From Mycolicibacter algericus DSM 45454 (lineage in GTDB: Bacteria > Actinomycetota > Actinomycetes > Mycobacteriales > Mycobacteriaceae): 64,000 bases of DNA. The number at the start of each line of letters is the position of its first letter. The stretch's first letter is position 1. The DNA lies in the NCBI RefSeq assembly GCF_002086455.1, contig NZ_MVHC01000002.1:1-64000 (forward strand), given 5' to 3'. The notes beneath the pieces are model-generated. The model saw nothing but the letters and a program-made list of their open reading frames with translations, made no database searches and was not told where the DNA came from. The translations under genes were made by a program, and so were the position numbers. Below, in pieces: positions 38,669 to 50,898 of the stretch.

Positions 38669-39240
38669 TGGCGGCAACTGATGAGAACAGCGTCGACCTG
38701 CGGGTGCGCCGCCGGCTGCGGGAACTACGCACCCAGCAGGGGCTGACACTCGAGGACGTGGCAACGCGCGCCCGCATCGACGTCTCGACGCTGAGCCGGC
38801 TGGAGTCCGGCAAACGGCGCCTGGCACTGGATCACCTGCCCCGGCTGGCCGAGGCGCTGTCGGTCAGCACCGACGAGTTGCTGCGCGCCCCCGAACACCG
38901 CGACCCGCGGGTACGGGGCGCCGCGCAGACCCGCCACGGCATCACCTACTGGCCGCTGACCCGGCACGGCCCGGCCGGTGGCCTGCATGCCTTCAAGATC
39001 CGGGTCAACGTCCGGCGTCGGCGTCCGGCCGAGTTGCCGGTTCACGAGGGGCACGAGTGGATGTACGTGCTGTCGGGCCGACTGCGCTTGGTGCTCGGCG
39101 ACGACGACTTCCTGATCGGGCCGGGCGAGGCCGTGGAATTCTCCACCTGGATCCCGCACTGGTTCGGCGCGGTCGACAGGCCGGCGGAGGCGATCATGAT
39201 CTTCGGCGCCCACGGTGAGCGGGTGCACCTGCGCGACTGA
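38668..39240 (+). CDS. XRE-family regulator with C-terminal cupin domain
   Basis: 190 residues from GTG. The N-terminal helix-turn-helix covers about residues 12-66 (RRLRELRTQQGLTLEDVATR, DVSTLSRLESGKRRLALDHLPRLAEAL). The C-terminal cupin barrel occupies residues 105-190 (HEGHEWMYVLSGRLRLVLGDDDFLIGPGEAVEF), with a His-rich first motif and a degenerate second motif (WIPHWFG). Such proteins sense small ligands and often repress their own promoter. A perfect palindrome covers its start codon. No Shine-Dalgarno is seen, so it may be leaderless. Downstream of cysE by 48 bp; target genes unknown. Confidence 0.9.
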   Translation: MAATDENSVDLRVRRRLRELRTQQGLTLEDVATRARIDVSTLSRLESGKRRLALDHLPRLAEALSVSTDELLRAPEHRDPRVRGAAQTRHGITYWPLTRHGPAGGLHAFKIRVNVRRRRPAELPVHEGHEWMYVLSGRLRLVLGDDDFLIGPGEAVEFSTWIPHWFGAVDRPAEAIMIFGAHGERVHLRD

Positions 39241-39250
39241 GCGCGCCCCG

Positions 39251-40363
39251 TTAGAGGTAGGCGGTCTGATTCACCAGTCGCACCGACGCGGGCCCGTCAG
39301 CGAAGAACTCGGCGATGCTCAGCGAGGCCAGGTCCAGGTGCAGCCGGTAGAGAATGGCCGGACCGGCGTCCAGCGCCAGGCGCAGCATCGTCTTGATCGG
39401 CGTCACATGCGACACCACCAACACGGTGGTGCCGGCGCGCTCGGCGATGATCCGGTCGCGTGCGCGCCGTACCCGCCGTTGCACCGCATCGAAACTCTCC
39501 CCGCCTGGCGGCTCGGTAGCGGTGTCGGTCAGCCACCGCCGGTGCAGTTCCGGGTCGCGTGCGGCCGCCTCGGCGAACGTCAGGCCCTCCCAGGCGCCGA
39601 AGTCGGTCTCGATCAGATCCTCATCGACGGCCACGTCCAGTCGCAGCAGCTTCGCCGCGGCGGTGGCGGTGTCATGGCAGCGCTGCAGTGGCGAACTGAT
39701 CACCGCCGAAATGCCGCCGCGCTGCGCCAGGAAGCGCGCCGCCGCGTCGGCCTGGCGCCGGCCCGTGTCGGTCAGTTCCGGATTGCCGCACCCGGAGTAG
39801 CGCCGTTGCACCGACAATTCGGTCTGCCCGTGCCGCAGCAGCAACAGCCTGGTAGGGGTCCCCGTCGCGCCCGTCCAGCCGGGCGCCGTGGGCTTATCCG
39901 ACACCGGTTTCCCGGGATTCTCGGCCGTCGGCTCCGCAACGGCCGGGGCGGTGCCATTGGCGGCGGCGGCGTCCATCGCCTCATTCGCCAGCCGGTCGGC
40001 GTGAGAGTTCTTCTCCCGCGGAATCCAGTTGTAGCGGACGTGGTCAAACTTGGCCGCCAGCTCACGGGCGCGGGTGTGTAGCGGGATCAGATCCGGATGC
40101 TTGACCTTCCATCGGCCGGCCATTTGTTCGACCACCAACTTGGAGTCCATGAACACCGCCACCTCGGCGGCGCCTAGTCGTGCCGCCTCGGTCAGACCGG
40201 CGACCAGGCCGCGGTATTCGGCCACGTTGTTGGTGGCCACGCCGATCGACTCCTTGATCTCGGCGAGCACCTCGGCGCGATCCGCGGACCACACCACCGA
40301 CCCGTAGCCGGCGGGCCCCGGGTTGCCGCGCGATCCGCCGTCGGCCTCGACTACAACCTTCAT
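39251..40363 (-). CDS. Bifunctional RNase HI / histidine-phosphatase (alpha-ribazole phosphatase-like)
   Basis: 370 residues. Residues 1-140 are RNase HI: VEADGGSRGNPGPAGYG with the first catalytic Asp, then Glu in NNVAEYRGLV and Asp in FMDSKLVVEQM. A Pro/Ala linker of about 35 residues precedes a phosphoglycerate-mutase-like phosphatase from residue 168 (LLLRHGQTELSVQRRYSG with the RHG catalytic His; second His in VVSHVTPIK). The corresponding M. tuberculosis protein (Rv2228c) has been shown to be bifunctional. The phosphatase half could serve cobalamin lower-loop assembly with cobT/cobS. Confidence 0.95.
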   Translation of the reverse strand: MKVVVEADGGSRGNPGPAGYGSVVWSADRAEVLAEIKESIGVATNNVAEYRGLVAGLTEAARLGAAEVAVFMDSKLVVEQMAGRWKVKHPDLIPLHTRARELAAKFDHVRYNWIPREKNSHADRLANEAMDAAAANGTAPAVAEPTAENPGKPVSDKPTAPGWTGATGTPTRLLLLRHGQTELSVQRRYSGCGNPELTDTGRRQADAAARFLAQRGGISAVISSPLQRCHDTATAAAKLLRLDVAVDEDLIETDFGAWEGLTFAEAAARDPELHRRWLTDTATEPPGGESFDAVQRRVRRARDRIIAERAGTTVLVVSHVTPIKTMLRLALDAGPAILYRLHLDLASLSIAEFFADGPASVRLVNQTAYL

Positions 40364-40387
40364 CCCACGACCTTCATCCGCGGCGCT

Positions 40388-41122
40388 CTACCCGAAGTCC
40401 TTGACCCGCAACAGGATCGCACTGCACTCCGGGCAGCGCAGCACCTCCTCGGGCTGGGCCGCCGAGATCCGGGCGAGCTCACCGCGGTCGATCTCGATCC
40501 GGCAGGCCCCGCACTGGCCGCCTCGCAGCGGTCCCGCCCCGACGCCGCCGGAGGCCCGCTGCCGCTCGTAGAGCGCGAGCAGCTCACCGTCGATCGTGCC
40601 GGCCAGCTCCGCACGGGTCGCCGCGCGCTGGGCACGAGTGGTCTCGAGATCGGCCGACGCGGTCTGCAGGCTCTGCTCCACCCGGGCCAGCTCGGTGGCC
40701 AGCTCGTCGACCACACCGGTTTCGGCGGTCGCCTGCGTCTGCAGTTGCTCACGCTGTTCCAGCAGCTCCAGCAGCGAATCCTCCAGGCTGGCCTGACGCC
40801 GCTGCAGTGTCTCGAGCTCGTGCTGCAGGTCGGCGACCTGCTTGGCACTGGTCTGCCCGGAGTCCAGCAGCGCGCGGTCACGGTCTGCGCGCTGGCGCAC
40901 CGCGTCGATCTCGGACTCGAACCGGGCGGCTTGGGCGTCCAGATCCTCCAGCGCCAATTCCAGTGCGGCCAGCCGGTCGGCGGCGGCGGTGTGATCGGCC
41001 TGGATGCGCTCATGCTCCTGCTGCTCGGGAAGATGACCGGCCCGATGTGCGATTCGGGCCAGTTCGGCGTCGAGTTCGGAGAGCTCCAGAAGCGAACGTT
41101 GGTGTGCCACTTCAGCCTTCAT
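40388..41122 (-). CDS. Zinc-ribbon coiled-coil protein (Rv2229c family)
   Basis: 244 residues. Residues 1-180 form a long helical hairpin of heptad-rich sequence ([20 protein letters not shown]). The C-terminus carries a zinc ribbon with CxxC pairs [10 protein letters not shown] and [10 protein letters not shown]. The arrangement matches the C4-type zinc ribbon family often encoded beside Nif3, and nucleic-acid binding has been suggested. Its ATG overlaps the stop of the Nif3 gene by 4 bp (ATGA), so the two are translated together. RNase H follows 24 bp downstream. Confidence 0.9.
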   Translation of the reverse strand: MKAEVAHQRSLLELSELDAELARIAHRAGHLPEQQEHERIQADHTAAADRLAALELALEDLDAQAARFESEIDAVRQRADRDRALLDSGQTSAKQVADLQHELETLQRRQASLEDSLLELLEQREQLQTQATAETGVVDELATELARVEQSLQTASADLETTRAQRAATRAELAGTIDGELLALYERQRASGGVGAGPLRGGQCGACRIEIDRGELARISAAQPEEVLRCPECSAILLRVKDFG

Positions 41123-42252
41123 CGCCGGTCTCCTTCGAGCGCGAGATTCCAGGGGTCGGTACGCAACGCGCTGACGCGCACCGGCAGGGCAGCACCGAAA
41201 TGCGACCGGAGCACGTCGGCCGCCTGCGCGCACCACGGGTATTCACTGGCCCAGTGCGCCACATCGACCAGCGCCACCGCCGACCGGCGGCCATGCTCGT
41301 CGGCCGGGTGATGGCGCAGATCCGCGGTGACGTAGGCCTGTGCGTCGGCCACCGCCGCAGCGTCCAGCAGGGAATCGCCGGCGCCGCCGCACACTGCCAC
41401 CCGCGACACCGGCAGATCCGGGTTCCCGGCCGCGCGCACCCCCCACGAGGTGGCCGGCAGCCCGGCGGCGACCCGGGCCACGAACGTGCTCAGCGGCTCC
41501 GGCGCCGGCAAGGTGCCGATCCGGCCGATCCCGACCCCAGCGGGCAGCGGTTGCAGCGCGAACACGTCGAACGCCGGTTCCTCGTAGGGATGCGCGGCAA
41601 GCAGCGCCGCCCGGACCCGGCCGCGGGCGCGGGCCGGAGCCACCACCTCGATGCGATCCTCGGCGACGCGCTCCACCGCGCCCACCCGCCCGATCGTCGG
41701 GTCCGCGCCGTCGCCGGGCAGGAACTGTCCGGTCCCGGTCACCCCCCAACTGCACTGGGTGTAGTCGCCGATGTGCCCGGCTCCGGCGGCGAACACCGCG
41801 GCCCGCACCGCCTCGGCGTGCTCGATCGGGGTGTAGATCACCCACTTGTCGGTGTCGGGGGCCTGCGTGGCCGGTTCCAGCACGGCCTCCACGGTCAGGC
41901 CCAGTGCGTCCGCCAGCGCATCCGACACCCCCGGTGAGGCCGAGTCGGCATTGGTGTGCGCGGTGAACAGGGCTCGCCCGGAACGGATCAGCCGGTGTAC
42001 CAGCGAGCCCTTGGGGGTACTGGCCGCCACGGTGTCCACCCCGCGCAACAGCAGCGGGTGATGGGCCAGCAGCAGGCCGCCGTCGGGCACCTCGTCGACG
42101 ACCGCCGCGGTCGCGTCGACCGCGATTGTCACCGAGCCCACCACGTCGTCCGGATCGCCGCAGACCAGCCCGACGGAGTCCCACGAGTGAGCCAGTTCCG
42201 GGGGGTAGGCGGCGTCGAGCACGTCGATGACATCAGCCAGCCGCGCGGTCAC
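41119..42252 (-). CDS. Nif3-like dinuclear metal centre protein (DUF34)
   Basis: 377 residues from GTG ([13 protein letters not shown]); the frame extends further upstream but without homology. Nif3 signatures: [10 protein letters not shown] near residue 24, HHPLLLRG (metal His pair) near 66, THTNAD-like [17 protein letters not shown] near 100, and C-terminal [14 protein letters not shown] and [11 protein letters not shown]. The central insert of about 110 residues ([21 protein letters not shown]) is the PII-like domain typical of the longer bacterial form. Biochemical role uncertain, possibly GTP cyclohydrolase-like or metal-related. Divergent from ptkA with a 61-bp gap; the aminotransferase gene cobC that I expect here is absent. 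Confidence 0.93.
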   Translation of the reverse strand: MTARLADVIDVLDAAYPPELAHSWDSVGLVCGDPDDVVGSVTIAVDATAAVVDEVPDGGLLLAHHPLLLRGVDTVAASTPKGSLVHRLIRSGRALFTAHTNADSASPGVSDALADALGLTVEAVLEPATQAPDTDKWVIYTPIEHAEAVRAAVFAAGAGHIGDYTQCSWGVTGTGQFLPGDGADPTIGRVGAVERVAEDRIEVVAPARARGRVRAALLAAHPYEEPAFDVFALQPLPAGVGIGRIGTLPAPEPLSTFVARVAAGLPATSWGVRAAGNPDLPVSRVAVCGGAGDSLLDAAAVADAQAYVTADLRHHPADEHGRRSAVALVDVAHWASEYPWCAQAADVLRSHFGAALPVRVSALRTDPWNLALEGDRR

Positions 42253-42313
42253 ACCCCAAGACAGTAGTGCGCCACCCGGCGAGGCCGCCGCCCACATCGG
42301 GGACAATGGGGCC

Positions 42314-42997
42314 GTGACGCGCACTACCACTGCCGGCGCCGAACTGGTGATCTTCGACCTGGACGGCACTTTGACCGACTCCGCGGCCGGGATCGTGGCC
42401 AGCTTCCGGCACGCGCTGGACCACATCGGGGCCCCGGTGCCCGGCGGGGATCTCGCCCAGCGGATCGTCGGGCCGCCGATGCACCACACGCTGGCCGCGA
42501 TGGGCCTCGGCGAGCAGACCGACGCGGCGATCGCCGCCTACCGCGCCGACTACACCAGCCGCGGCTGGCTGATGAACACCATGTTCGACGGTGTCGCGGC
42601 ACTGCTGAGCGATCTGCGCGCCGCCGGGGTACGGCTGGCCGTGGCGACCTCCAAGGTCGAGCCGACCGCGCGCAAGATCCTGGCCCACTTCGGGCTCGCC
42701 GGGCACTTCGAGGTCGTTGCCGGCGCCAGCGTCGACGGCAGCCGGGCGGCGAAGTCCGACGTGCTGGCCCATGCGCTGCAGCAACTGGGGCCACTTCCGG
42801 CGCGGGTGCTCATGGTGGGCGACCGCCGTCACGACGTCGACGGCGCGGCCGCCCACGGCATCGACACCGTCCTGGTCGGCTGGGGATACGGGCAAGCCGA
42901 CTATCAGGACGTCGCCGACTCCGGCGCTGACATCTCCGACGGTCCCGTTGCCCGGGTGCAGACCGTCGCCGAACTACGGGAGGTGCTCGGTGTCTGA
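42314..42997 (+). CDS. ptkA: HAD-family protein orthologous to tyrosine kinase PtkA
   Basis: 227 residues from GTG ([11 protein letters not shown]). HAD fold: nucleophile motif [10 protein letters not shown] near residue 14, [16 protein letters not shown] (motifs II/III) and [15 protein letters not shown] (motif IV). In sequence it looks like a phosphoglycolate phosphatase; in M. tuberculosis the orthologue is described as a protein tyrosine kinase acting on PtpA. The N-terminal disordered extension I recall in the M. tuberculosis protein is missing or very short here. Overlaps ptpA by 8 bp. Confidence 0.9.
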   Translation: MTRTTTAGAELVIFDLDGTLTDSAAGIVASFRHALDHIGAPVPGGDLAQRIVGPPMHHTLAAMGLGEQTDAAIAAYRADYTSRGWLMNTMFDGVAALLSDLRAAGVRLAVATSKVEPTARKILAHFGLAGHFEVVAGASVDGSRAAKSDVLAHALQQLGPLPARVLMVGDRRHDVDGAAAHGIDTVLVGWGYGQADYQDVADSGADISDGPVARVQTVAELREVLGV

Positions 42998-43484
42998 CCC
43001 GGCGCTGCATGTCACGTTCGTCTGCACCGGCAACATCTGCCGCTCGCCGATGGCCGAGAAGATGTTCGCTCACCAGCTCGCGCAACGCGGCCTGGGCGAG
43101 CTGGTACAGGTGAGTAGCGCCGGAACCGCCGACTGGCATGTCGGCAAGGGCGCCGACGAACGCACCAACCGGGTGCTGCGCGACAACGGCTATCCGGTGG
43201 AGCATTCCGCCGCCCACGTCGGTCCGCTCCATATGGCGGCCGATCTGGTGGTGGCGCTGGGCCGCAATCACGTCGGGCTGCTGCGGGGGCTGGGGATCCC
43301 GGCCGACCGGATCCGGATGCTGCGGTCCTTCGATCCGCGTTCGGGTGCGGCCGTGCCCGACGTCGACGACCCCTATTACGGCGGACACGACGACTTCGTG
43401 GATGCCTACACGGTCATCGCGGCCGCGTTGCCGGGCCTGCACGACTGGGTCGACGGACGGCTGGCGTCCCGCGAGGGCAGCTGA
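42990..43484 (+). CDS. ptpA: Low-molecular-weight protein tyrosine phosphatase PtpA
   Basis: 164 residues from GTG. P-loop VCTGNICRSPMAEK with nucleophile Cys12 and Arg18, and the general acid Asp in DDPYYGGHDDF near residue 127. Orthologous to Rv2234, a secreted phosphatase that acts on host proteins in M. tuberculosis; here the same domain is complete but no secretion signal is seen (nor expected). Translationally coupled both to ptkA (8-bp overlap) and to the SURF1 gene (1-bp overlap). Confidence 0.96.
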   Translation: MSDPALHVTFVCTGNICRSPMAEKMFAHQLAQRGLGELVQVSSAGTADWHVGKGADERTNRVLRDNGYPVEHSAAHVGPLHMAADLVVALGRNHVGLLRGLGIPADRIRMLRSFDPRSGAAVPDVDDPYYGGHDDFVDAYTVIAAALPGLHDWVDGRLASREGS

Positions 43485-44317
43485 TGCGGCGGCTGGCCTT
43501 CCTGCTGCGCCCGAGCTGGCTGGCCCTGGCGGTGGTGGTGCTGGCCTTCGCCTACCTGTGCTTCACCGTGCTGGCGCCGTGGCAGCTGGGCAAGAACACC
43601 ACCACCACACGCGCCAACAGCCAACTGGAGCGGGCGCTGACCGCGGAACCGGTGCCGCTGACGACGGTGCTACCGCACCAGGATTCGTCGGCGCCCGATG
43701 AGCAGTGGCAGCCGGTGACCGCCACCGGCCGCTATCTTCCCGACGCGCAGGTGCTGGTGCGGCTGCGGCTGATCGAGGGCGTGCCGGCCTTCGAGGTACT
43801 GACACCGTTCGCGGTCGCCGGCGGGCCGACGGTGTTGGTCAACCGCGGCTACGTGCGCACCGATGACGGCGGCACGCGGATGCCGCAGATTCCGCCGCCG
43901 CCGGACGCGCAGGTCACCATCACCGCACGGCTGCGCGATTCGCAGGCGGTGATTCCGGGCAAGAATCCGTTCAGCGAGAACGGCTTCCGGCAGGTGTACT
44001 CGATCAACACCGAACAGGTCGCGGCGGTGACCGAGATTCCGCTGACCGGGTCCTACCTACAACTGGTCGACGACCAACCGGGCGGGCTGGGGTTGATCGC
44101 GCTACCGCGCCGCGATAACGGGCCGTTCCTGTCCTACGGCATCCAGTGGATCGCGTTCGGGATCCTCGCCCCGATCGGCCTGGGCTACTTCGCGTTCGCC
44201 GAACTGCGCGCACGGCGATCGGAGAGCTCCGTCACCGCCGACGGCGACGCCGACGAGCCGGCACCACCGATGACCGTCGAACAGAAACTCGCCGACCGGT
44301 ACGGCCGGCGGCGCTGA
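43484..44317 (+). CDS. SURF1-family cytochrome oxidase assembly protein
   Basis: 277 residues. The two transmembrane helices of SURF1 flank a periplasmic domain: helix 1 at about residues 8-28 ([20 protein letters not shown]) and helix 2 near 218-238 ([20 protein letters not shown]). The domain carries [13 protein letters not shown] and [14 protein letters not shown], the SURF1 motifs. Assists assembly of the aa3 oxidase whose subunits ctaC and ctaF are at the window start. Third gene of the ptkA-ptpA-SURF1 operon. Confidence 0.93.
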   Translation: MRRLAFLLRPSWLALAVVVLAFAYLCFTVLAPWQLGKNTTTTRANSQLERALTAEPVPLTTVLPHQDSSAPDEQWQPVTATGRYLPDAQVLVRLRLIEGVPAFEVLTPFAVAGGPTVLVNRGYVRTDDGGTRMPQIPPPPDAQVTITARLRDSQAVIPGKNPFSENGFRQVYSINTEQVAAVTEIPLTGSYLQLVDDQPGGLGLIALPRRDNGPFLSYGIQWIAFGILAPIGLGYFAFAELRARRSESSVTADGDADEPAPPMTVEQKLADRYGRRR

Positions 44318-44384
44318 CCACCGCCCGCACGCACTCGGCGCGAGTGCGGCATACCGGCCACCGCATTCGGGCATACTCGCAGCC

Positions 44385-45212
44385 ATGGAGCAGCGCCGAG
44401 CGATGAAGCGGCCCACGAAAGTCGCCGACCTGCTGAATCCCGCCTCACTGTTGATGCCGGCGGCGAACGTGATCATGCAGTTGTCGCTGCCGGGCGTCGG
44501 TTACGGCGTGCAGGAGAGCCGGGTGGACAGCGGCAACGTCTACAAGCACCCGTTCAAGCGGGCCCGCACCACCGGCACCTACCTGGCGGTGGCCACCATC
44601 GGCAGCGACGAAGACCGTGCGCTGTACCGCCAATGGGTGGACAGCGCGCACCGGCAGGTGCGTTCCACGCCCGAAAGCCCGGTGCGCTACAACGCGTTCG
44701 ACCCCAAGCTGCAGCTATGGGTGGCGGCCTGCCTGTACCGCTACTTCGTCGAGCAGCACGAGTTCCTGCACGGCCCCCTCGACGACGCGGCCGCCGACGC
44801 GATCTACGCCGACGCCAAGAAGCTCGGCACCACGCTGCAGGTGCGCGACCAGATGTGGCCGGCCGACCGGGCGGCGTTCGACGAGTACTGGAAACGCTCG
44901 CTGGACGAACTGCGCATCGACCCGCCGGTGCGCGAGCACCTGCACGGCGTGGCCTCGATGGTGTTTTTGCCCTGGCCGCTGCGACTGGCCGGCCCACTGA
45001 ACCTGTTCGCCACGACCGGCTTCCTGCCCGCCGAGTTCCGCCAGCTGATGCGGCTGGACTGGTCGGCCTCGCAGCAGCGCCGGTTCGAGTGGCTGCTGTC
45101 CGGGCTGCGGCTCGCCGACCGGTTGATCCCACAGCGGGTCTGGGTGCTGGGCTACCAGGCCTACCTGTGGGACATGCGTTTTCGGGCCCGCACCGGTATG
45201 CGCGTGGTCTAG
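44385..45212 (+). CDS. DUF2236 / MpaB-like oxygenase family protein
   Basis: 275 residues from ATG; a second ATG at 44403 is also possible. Family features: [17 protein letters not shown] near residue 36, [34 protein letters not shown] with the conserved His, and [21 protein letters not shown] (the [W]VH-type motif is modified). DUF2236 members include the heme-dependent rubber oxygenase Lcp and MpaB. No membrane span is evident. The cobD gene expected just before it (Rv2236c) is absent. Position and family match Rv2237. Confidence 0.85.
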   Translation: MEQRRAMKRPTKVADLLNPASLLMPAANVIMQLSLPGVGYGVQESRVDSGNVYKHPFKRARTTGTYLAVATIGSDEDRALYRQWVDSAHRQVRSTPESPVRYNAFDPKLQLWVAACLYRYFVEQHEFLHGPLDDAAADAIYADAKKLGTTLQVRDQMWPADRAAFDEYWKRSLDELRIDPPVREHLHGVASMVFLPWPLRLAGPLNLFATTGFLPAEFRQLMRLDWSASQQRRFEWLLSGLRLADRLIPQRVWVLGYQAYLWDMRFRARTGMRVV

Positions 45213-45241
45213 CGTCGCCGGCGCTGTGCCATCCTGGGCTG

Positions 45242-46105
45242 ATGGTCGACATCTCGGGTGTGGGGATCTGGAGTGCGCCGCTGCGCTACGGCGATCAGGG
45301 CGAGGCCGCCGAGGCGGCCGCCGAACTGGAGGAACTGGGCTTCGGCGCGCTGTGGATACCCGACGTCGGCGGTCCGGTGTTCGACTCGGTGGGCAACCTG
45401 CTGTCGGCCACCCGGCGGGCGGTCATCGCCACCGGCATCCTGAACCTGTGGATGCACACCCCGGCCGACGTCGCGGCGTCGTACGCATCGCTGACGGCGA
45501 CCCACGGTGACCGCTTCCTGCTCGGGATCGGTGTCAGCCATGCACCGCTGATCGACGCCGGGGATCCCGGCCGCTACCGCCGGCCGCTGCGGGCGATGAC
45601 CACCTTCCTGGACGGCCTCGACGCCGCGGACAACCCGGTACCCGCCGGATCCCGCGTGCTCGCGGCACTGGGCCCGAAGATGCTCGGGCTGGCCGCAGCG
45701 CGCAGCCGCGGCGCCCACCCCTACCTGACCACCCCGGAGCACACCCGGTTCGCCCGCGAACAGCTGGGATCCGGTCCGTTGCTGCTGCCCGAGCAGACCG
45801 CGATCCTGTGCGCCGACCGGGCCGAGGCGCGCGAGATCGGCACCAAGTGGCTGGGTTCCTACCTCGCGCTGCCCAACTACGCCAACAACCTGCTGCGTTC
45901 GGGCTTCACCGACGAGGACATCGCCTCGGTCAGCGATCGACTGTTCGACGCGATCATCGCCTGGGGCTCCGTGGAGGCCGTGACCGGCCGGATCGCCGAA
46001 CATCGGGCCGCCGGGGCCGACCACGTCTGCGTGCAGCTGCTCGACGCCGACCCGCGCGCCTTCCCGCGGGACCACTGGCGCCGGCTGGCCGAAGCCGTGT
46101 GCTGA
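45242..46105 (+). CDS. LLM-class F420-dependent oxidoreductase
   Basis: 287 residues, a luciferase-like TIM barrel. Features: GVGIWSAPLRYGD at the start, ELEELGFGALWIPDVGGPVF, VIATGILNLWMHTPADVAASYASL, GDRFLLGIGVSHAPL, and a C-terminal VTGRIAEHRAAGADHVCVQLL. This pattern fits the mycobacterial F420 family (TIGR03620-like), most of whose substrates are unknown. 29 bp after the MpaB-like gene, probably co-transcribed. Confidence 0.9.
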   Translation: MVDISGVGIWSAPLRYGDQGEAAEAAAELEELGFGALWIPDVGGPVFDSVGNLLSATRRAVIATGILNLWMHTPADVAASYASLTATHGDRFLLGIGVSHAPLIDAGDPGRYRRPLRAMTTFLDGLDAADNPVPAGSRVLAALGPKMLGLAAARSRGAHPYLTTPEHTRFAREQLGSGPLLLPEQTAILCADRAEAREIGTKWLGSYLALPNYANNLLRSGFTDEDIASVSDRLFDAIIAWGSVEAVTGRIAEHRAAGADHVCVQLLDADPRAFPRDHWRRLAEAVC

Positions 46106-46121
46106 ACTGCATCGATACTGG

Positions 46122-46193
46122 TGGGCGCGGACGGTATCGAACCGCCGACCGCTGGTGTGTAAAACCAGAGCTCTACCACTGAGCTACGCGCCC
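46122..46193 (-). tRNA. tRNA-Val (anticodon UAC)
   Basis: Reads GGGCGCGTAGCTCAGTGGTA on the minus strand. The 7-bp acceptor GGGCGCG/CGCGCCC is perfect, and the anticodon arm is CTGGT-TTTACAC-ACCAG with anticodon TAC. The T arm contains GGTTCGATACC. No CCA is encoded. 72 nt, convergent with the F420 enzyme gene. Confidence 0.96.
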
Positions 46194-46316
46194 TGACCCG
46201 GGCAGGTTACCCGTACCGCTGCAAGACACCCAAACCGCCACGGCCCTCGGCGAGTGTGCGCAGAATTCCGGCCACACCGGCGTGTCGGTGTGCAAACGCG
46301 CCCGCTCGCGCCGGGG

Positions 46317-46778
46317 TTACCCCTGGAGGGCGGCCAGCGCGTCGACCCACAACTGCTGGTCGCGCGCTTCGCCGGGCGCCTTCATCTCGGCGAACCGGAT
46401 GACGCCGGACTTGTCGATGACGAACGTGCCGCGGTTGGAGAATCCGGTGTCGGCGTTGAACACCCCGAACGCCTGGCTGACGGCGCCGTGCGGCCAGAAG
46501 TCGGAGAGCACCGGGAACAGGAATCCGCTCTGGGCCGCCCAGATCTTGTGGGTGGGCGGCGGGCCCACCGAGATGGCCAGCGCCACGCTGTCGTCGTTGA
46601 CGTAGGTGGGCAGGTGATCACGCAACTGGTCCAGCTCGCCCTGGCAGATACCGGTGAAGGCCAGCGGGAAGAACACCAGCAGCACGTTCTTCTCACCGCG
46701 GAAGCCACTGAGGGTGACCTGTTGCTGGTCCTGGTCTTTGAGGGCGAAATCGGGTGCTGCGGTGCCGACTTCCAACAT
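46317..46778 (-). CDS. ahpE: One-cysteine peroxiredoxin AhpE
   Basis: 153 residues, same length as M. tuberculosis AhpE. Reduces peroxides and peroxynitrite. Peroxidatic Cys45 in PLAFTGICQGEL, preceded by the conserved Pro and Thr. No second resolving cysteine is present, in line with the one-Cys mechanism. Its start overlaps the last base of the DUF3052 gene, so they form one unit. Confidence 0.96.
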   Translation of the reverse strand: MLEVGTAAPDFALKDQDQQQVTLSGFRGEKNVLLVFFPLAFTGICQGELDQLRDHLPTYVNDDSVALAISVGPPPTHKIWAAQSGFLFPVLSDFWPHGAVSQAFGVFNADTGFSNRGTFVIDKSGVIRFAEMKAPGEARDQQLWVDALAALQG

Positions 46779-47224
46779 CAGCGCTTTCCCGTCCGTGACT
46801 TGGGTTGAACCAATCGACTGGCGCTCCAGTCGCCGAGATTGACCGACGAGGTCGGCATCAGCCCGGCGGTCGGCGCCGACTCGGCGATCTCGGCGGGGCG
46901 CACATGGCCGGACTTGCCGGTCTTGGGCGTCAGTACCCAGATCACGCCGTCATCGGCCAGCGCGGTGATCGCGTCCATCAGGGTGTCGACCAGATCGCCG
47001 TCGCCGTCGCGCCACCACAGCAGCACGACGTCGATCACCTCGTCGGTGTCCTCGTCAAGCAGTTCGCTACCGCAGGCCTCTTCGACGTCGGCACGGATGT
47101 CGTCGTCGGCGTCGTCGTCCCAGCCGAACTCCTGGACCAACTGGTTGCTCTGGATGCCCAATTTGCGGGCCAAGTTCGGGGCGTTATCCGCCGCGACCAC
47201 CGTGTAACCTCCTTCGACCGTCAC
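46778..47224 (-). CDS. DUF3052 protein
   Basis: 148 residues from ATG (MTVEGGYTVV); an internal start closer to the domain is possible. Very acidic centre (EFGWDDDADDDIRADVEEACG, then DEDTDEVIDVVLLWWRDGDGDLVDTL), then a Rossmann-like GVIWVLTPKTGKSGHVRPAEIAESAPTAGL with a basic end. Matches the actinobacterial DUF3052 family (Rv2239c position), function unknown. Upstream partner of ahpE. Confidence 0.88.
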   Translation of the reverse strand: MTVEGGYTVVAADNAPNLARKLGIQSNQLVQEFGWDDDADDDIRADVEEACGSELLDEDTDEVIDVVLLWWRDGDGDLVDTLMDAITALADDGVIWVLTPKTGKSGHVRPAEIAESAPTAGLMPTSSVNLGDWSASRLVQPKSRTGKR

Positions 47225-47284
47225 CGCGCCGTTTGTTGAGCATCATCGTTGCACAGCACGCCGCACGGCACGGGATCGATGGGC

Positions 47285-47872
47285 TCAGAAGGCGCGACAC
47301 AGCTGCATCCCCTTCTCCCGTGCCCGGTTGAGCTCATCCTTGCGGGCGTTGTACACCGAAACAGGCGCCTTACTGGAAATCGCATTCGCCACGCCACGCG
47401 CGGCTTCGACGTAGGTGTTGAACGCGTCGGTGAGCTCACCCGACAGCTTTTCGTTGATGGCACCGGCCACTTCGTCGGCACTGTGGTTGAGCGCCTCGAC
47501 CGCCGGCCCGGCGGTGCCGGGGATGTCCCCGCCGCTGTTGAACGCCTCGACGTACTTGTTCACGGTGTCGACGGCGTCGCTGCTGCTCGAGGCGAACCTG
47601 CCGCACGCGCCGCGCACCGCCTGGGTCGTCATGGATTGCTGACGCTGGGTCTCGCGGATGCTCGACGTCGCCTCCGAAGCCGACACCGATGCCGACACCG
47701 AGGAGCGGTAGGCCGGTGCCGCCGAGGTGTCCGCCTGCGGGTCCCCGCCGATGATGCTGGTGCAGCCGACGACGCCCATCGCCACCGCCGCGGTTCCCCC
47801 GGCCACCAGGGCGCCCACCCGGGCGTGTCCCCGCACCCGCCCACGCGGGACGGTCCGCCATCCGGTCAGCAC
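47285..47872 (-). CDS. Putative lipoprotein, Rv2240c-like
   Basis: 195 residues. An N-terminal basic stretch is followed by a hydrophobic core and lipobox-like GVVGC (Cys near residue 37), so probably membrane anchored outside the cell. A Ser/Ala-rich linker precedes a helical domain with two further cysteines ([11 protein letters not shown] and MQLCRAF) that could form a disulfide. Function unknown. Divergent from aceE; the 188 bp between them hold no clear palindrome. Confidence 0.8.
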   Translation of the reverse strand: MLTGWRTVPRGRVRGHARVGALVAGGTAAVAMGVVGCTSIIGGDPQADTSAAPAYRSSVSASVSASEATSSIRETQRQQSMTTQAVRGACGRFASSSSDAVDTVNKYVEAFNSGGDIPGTAGPAVEALNHSADEVAGAINEKLSGELTDAFNTYVEAARGVANAISSKAPVSVYNARKDELNRAREKGMQLCRAF

Positions 47873-48060
47873 AACCTCAGACGTTACCGCGTTGTCGCGA
47901 ACAAGCCGAGATCAGCCCACCGCAGCCGACTCACCCACCGCCGGTCCCGGCCGCGGTGGGGCAGGATAGAAAAGAAGGGACCGACGAAGCGATCGATTTC
48001 CGTGTCGTGCCGGCCACAAGCCGACAGACACGTTTCACCTCCAAACCAAGGAGCAATGCG

Positions 48061-50859
<2,799 letters not shown>

Positions 50860-50898
50860 TTGTCGGGTCCCGCCAGAAAATTGGCGTAGCTTTTAGGG

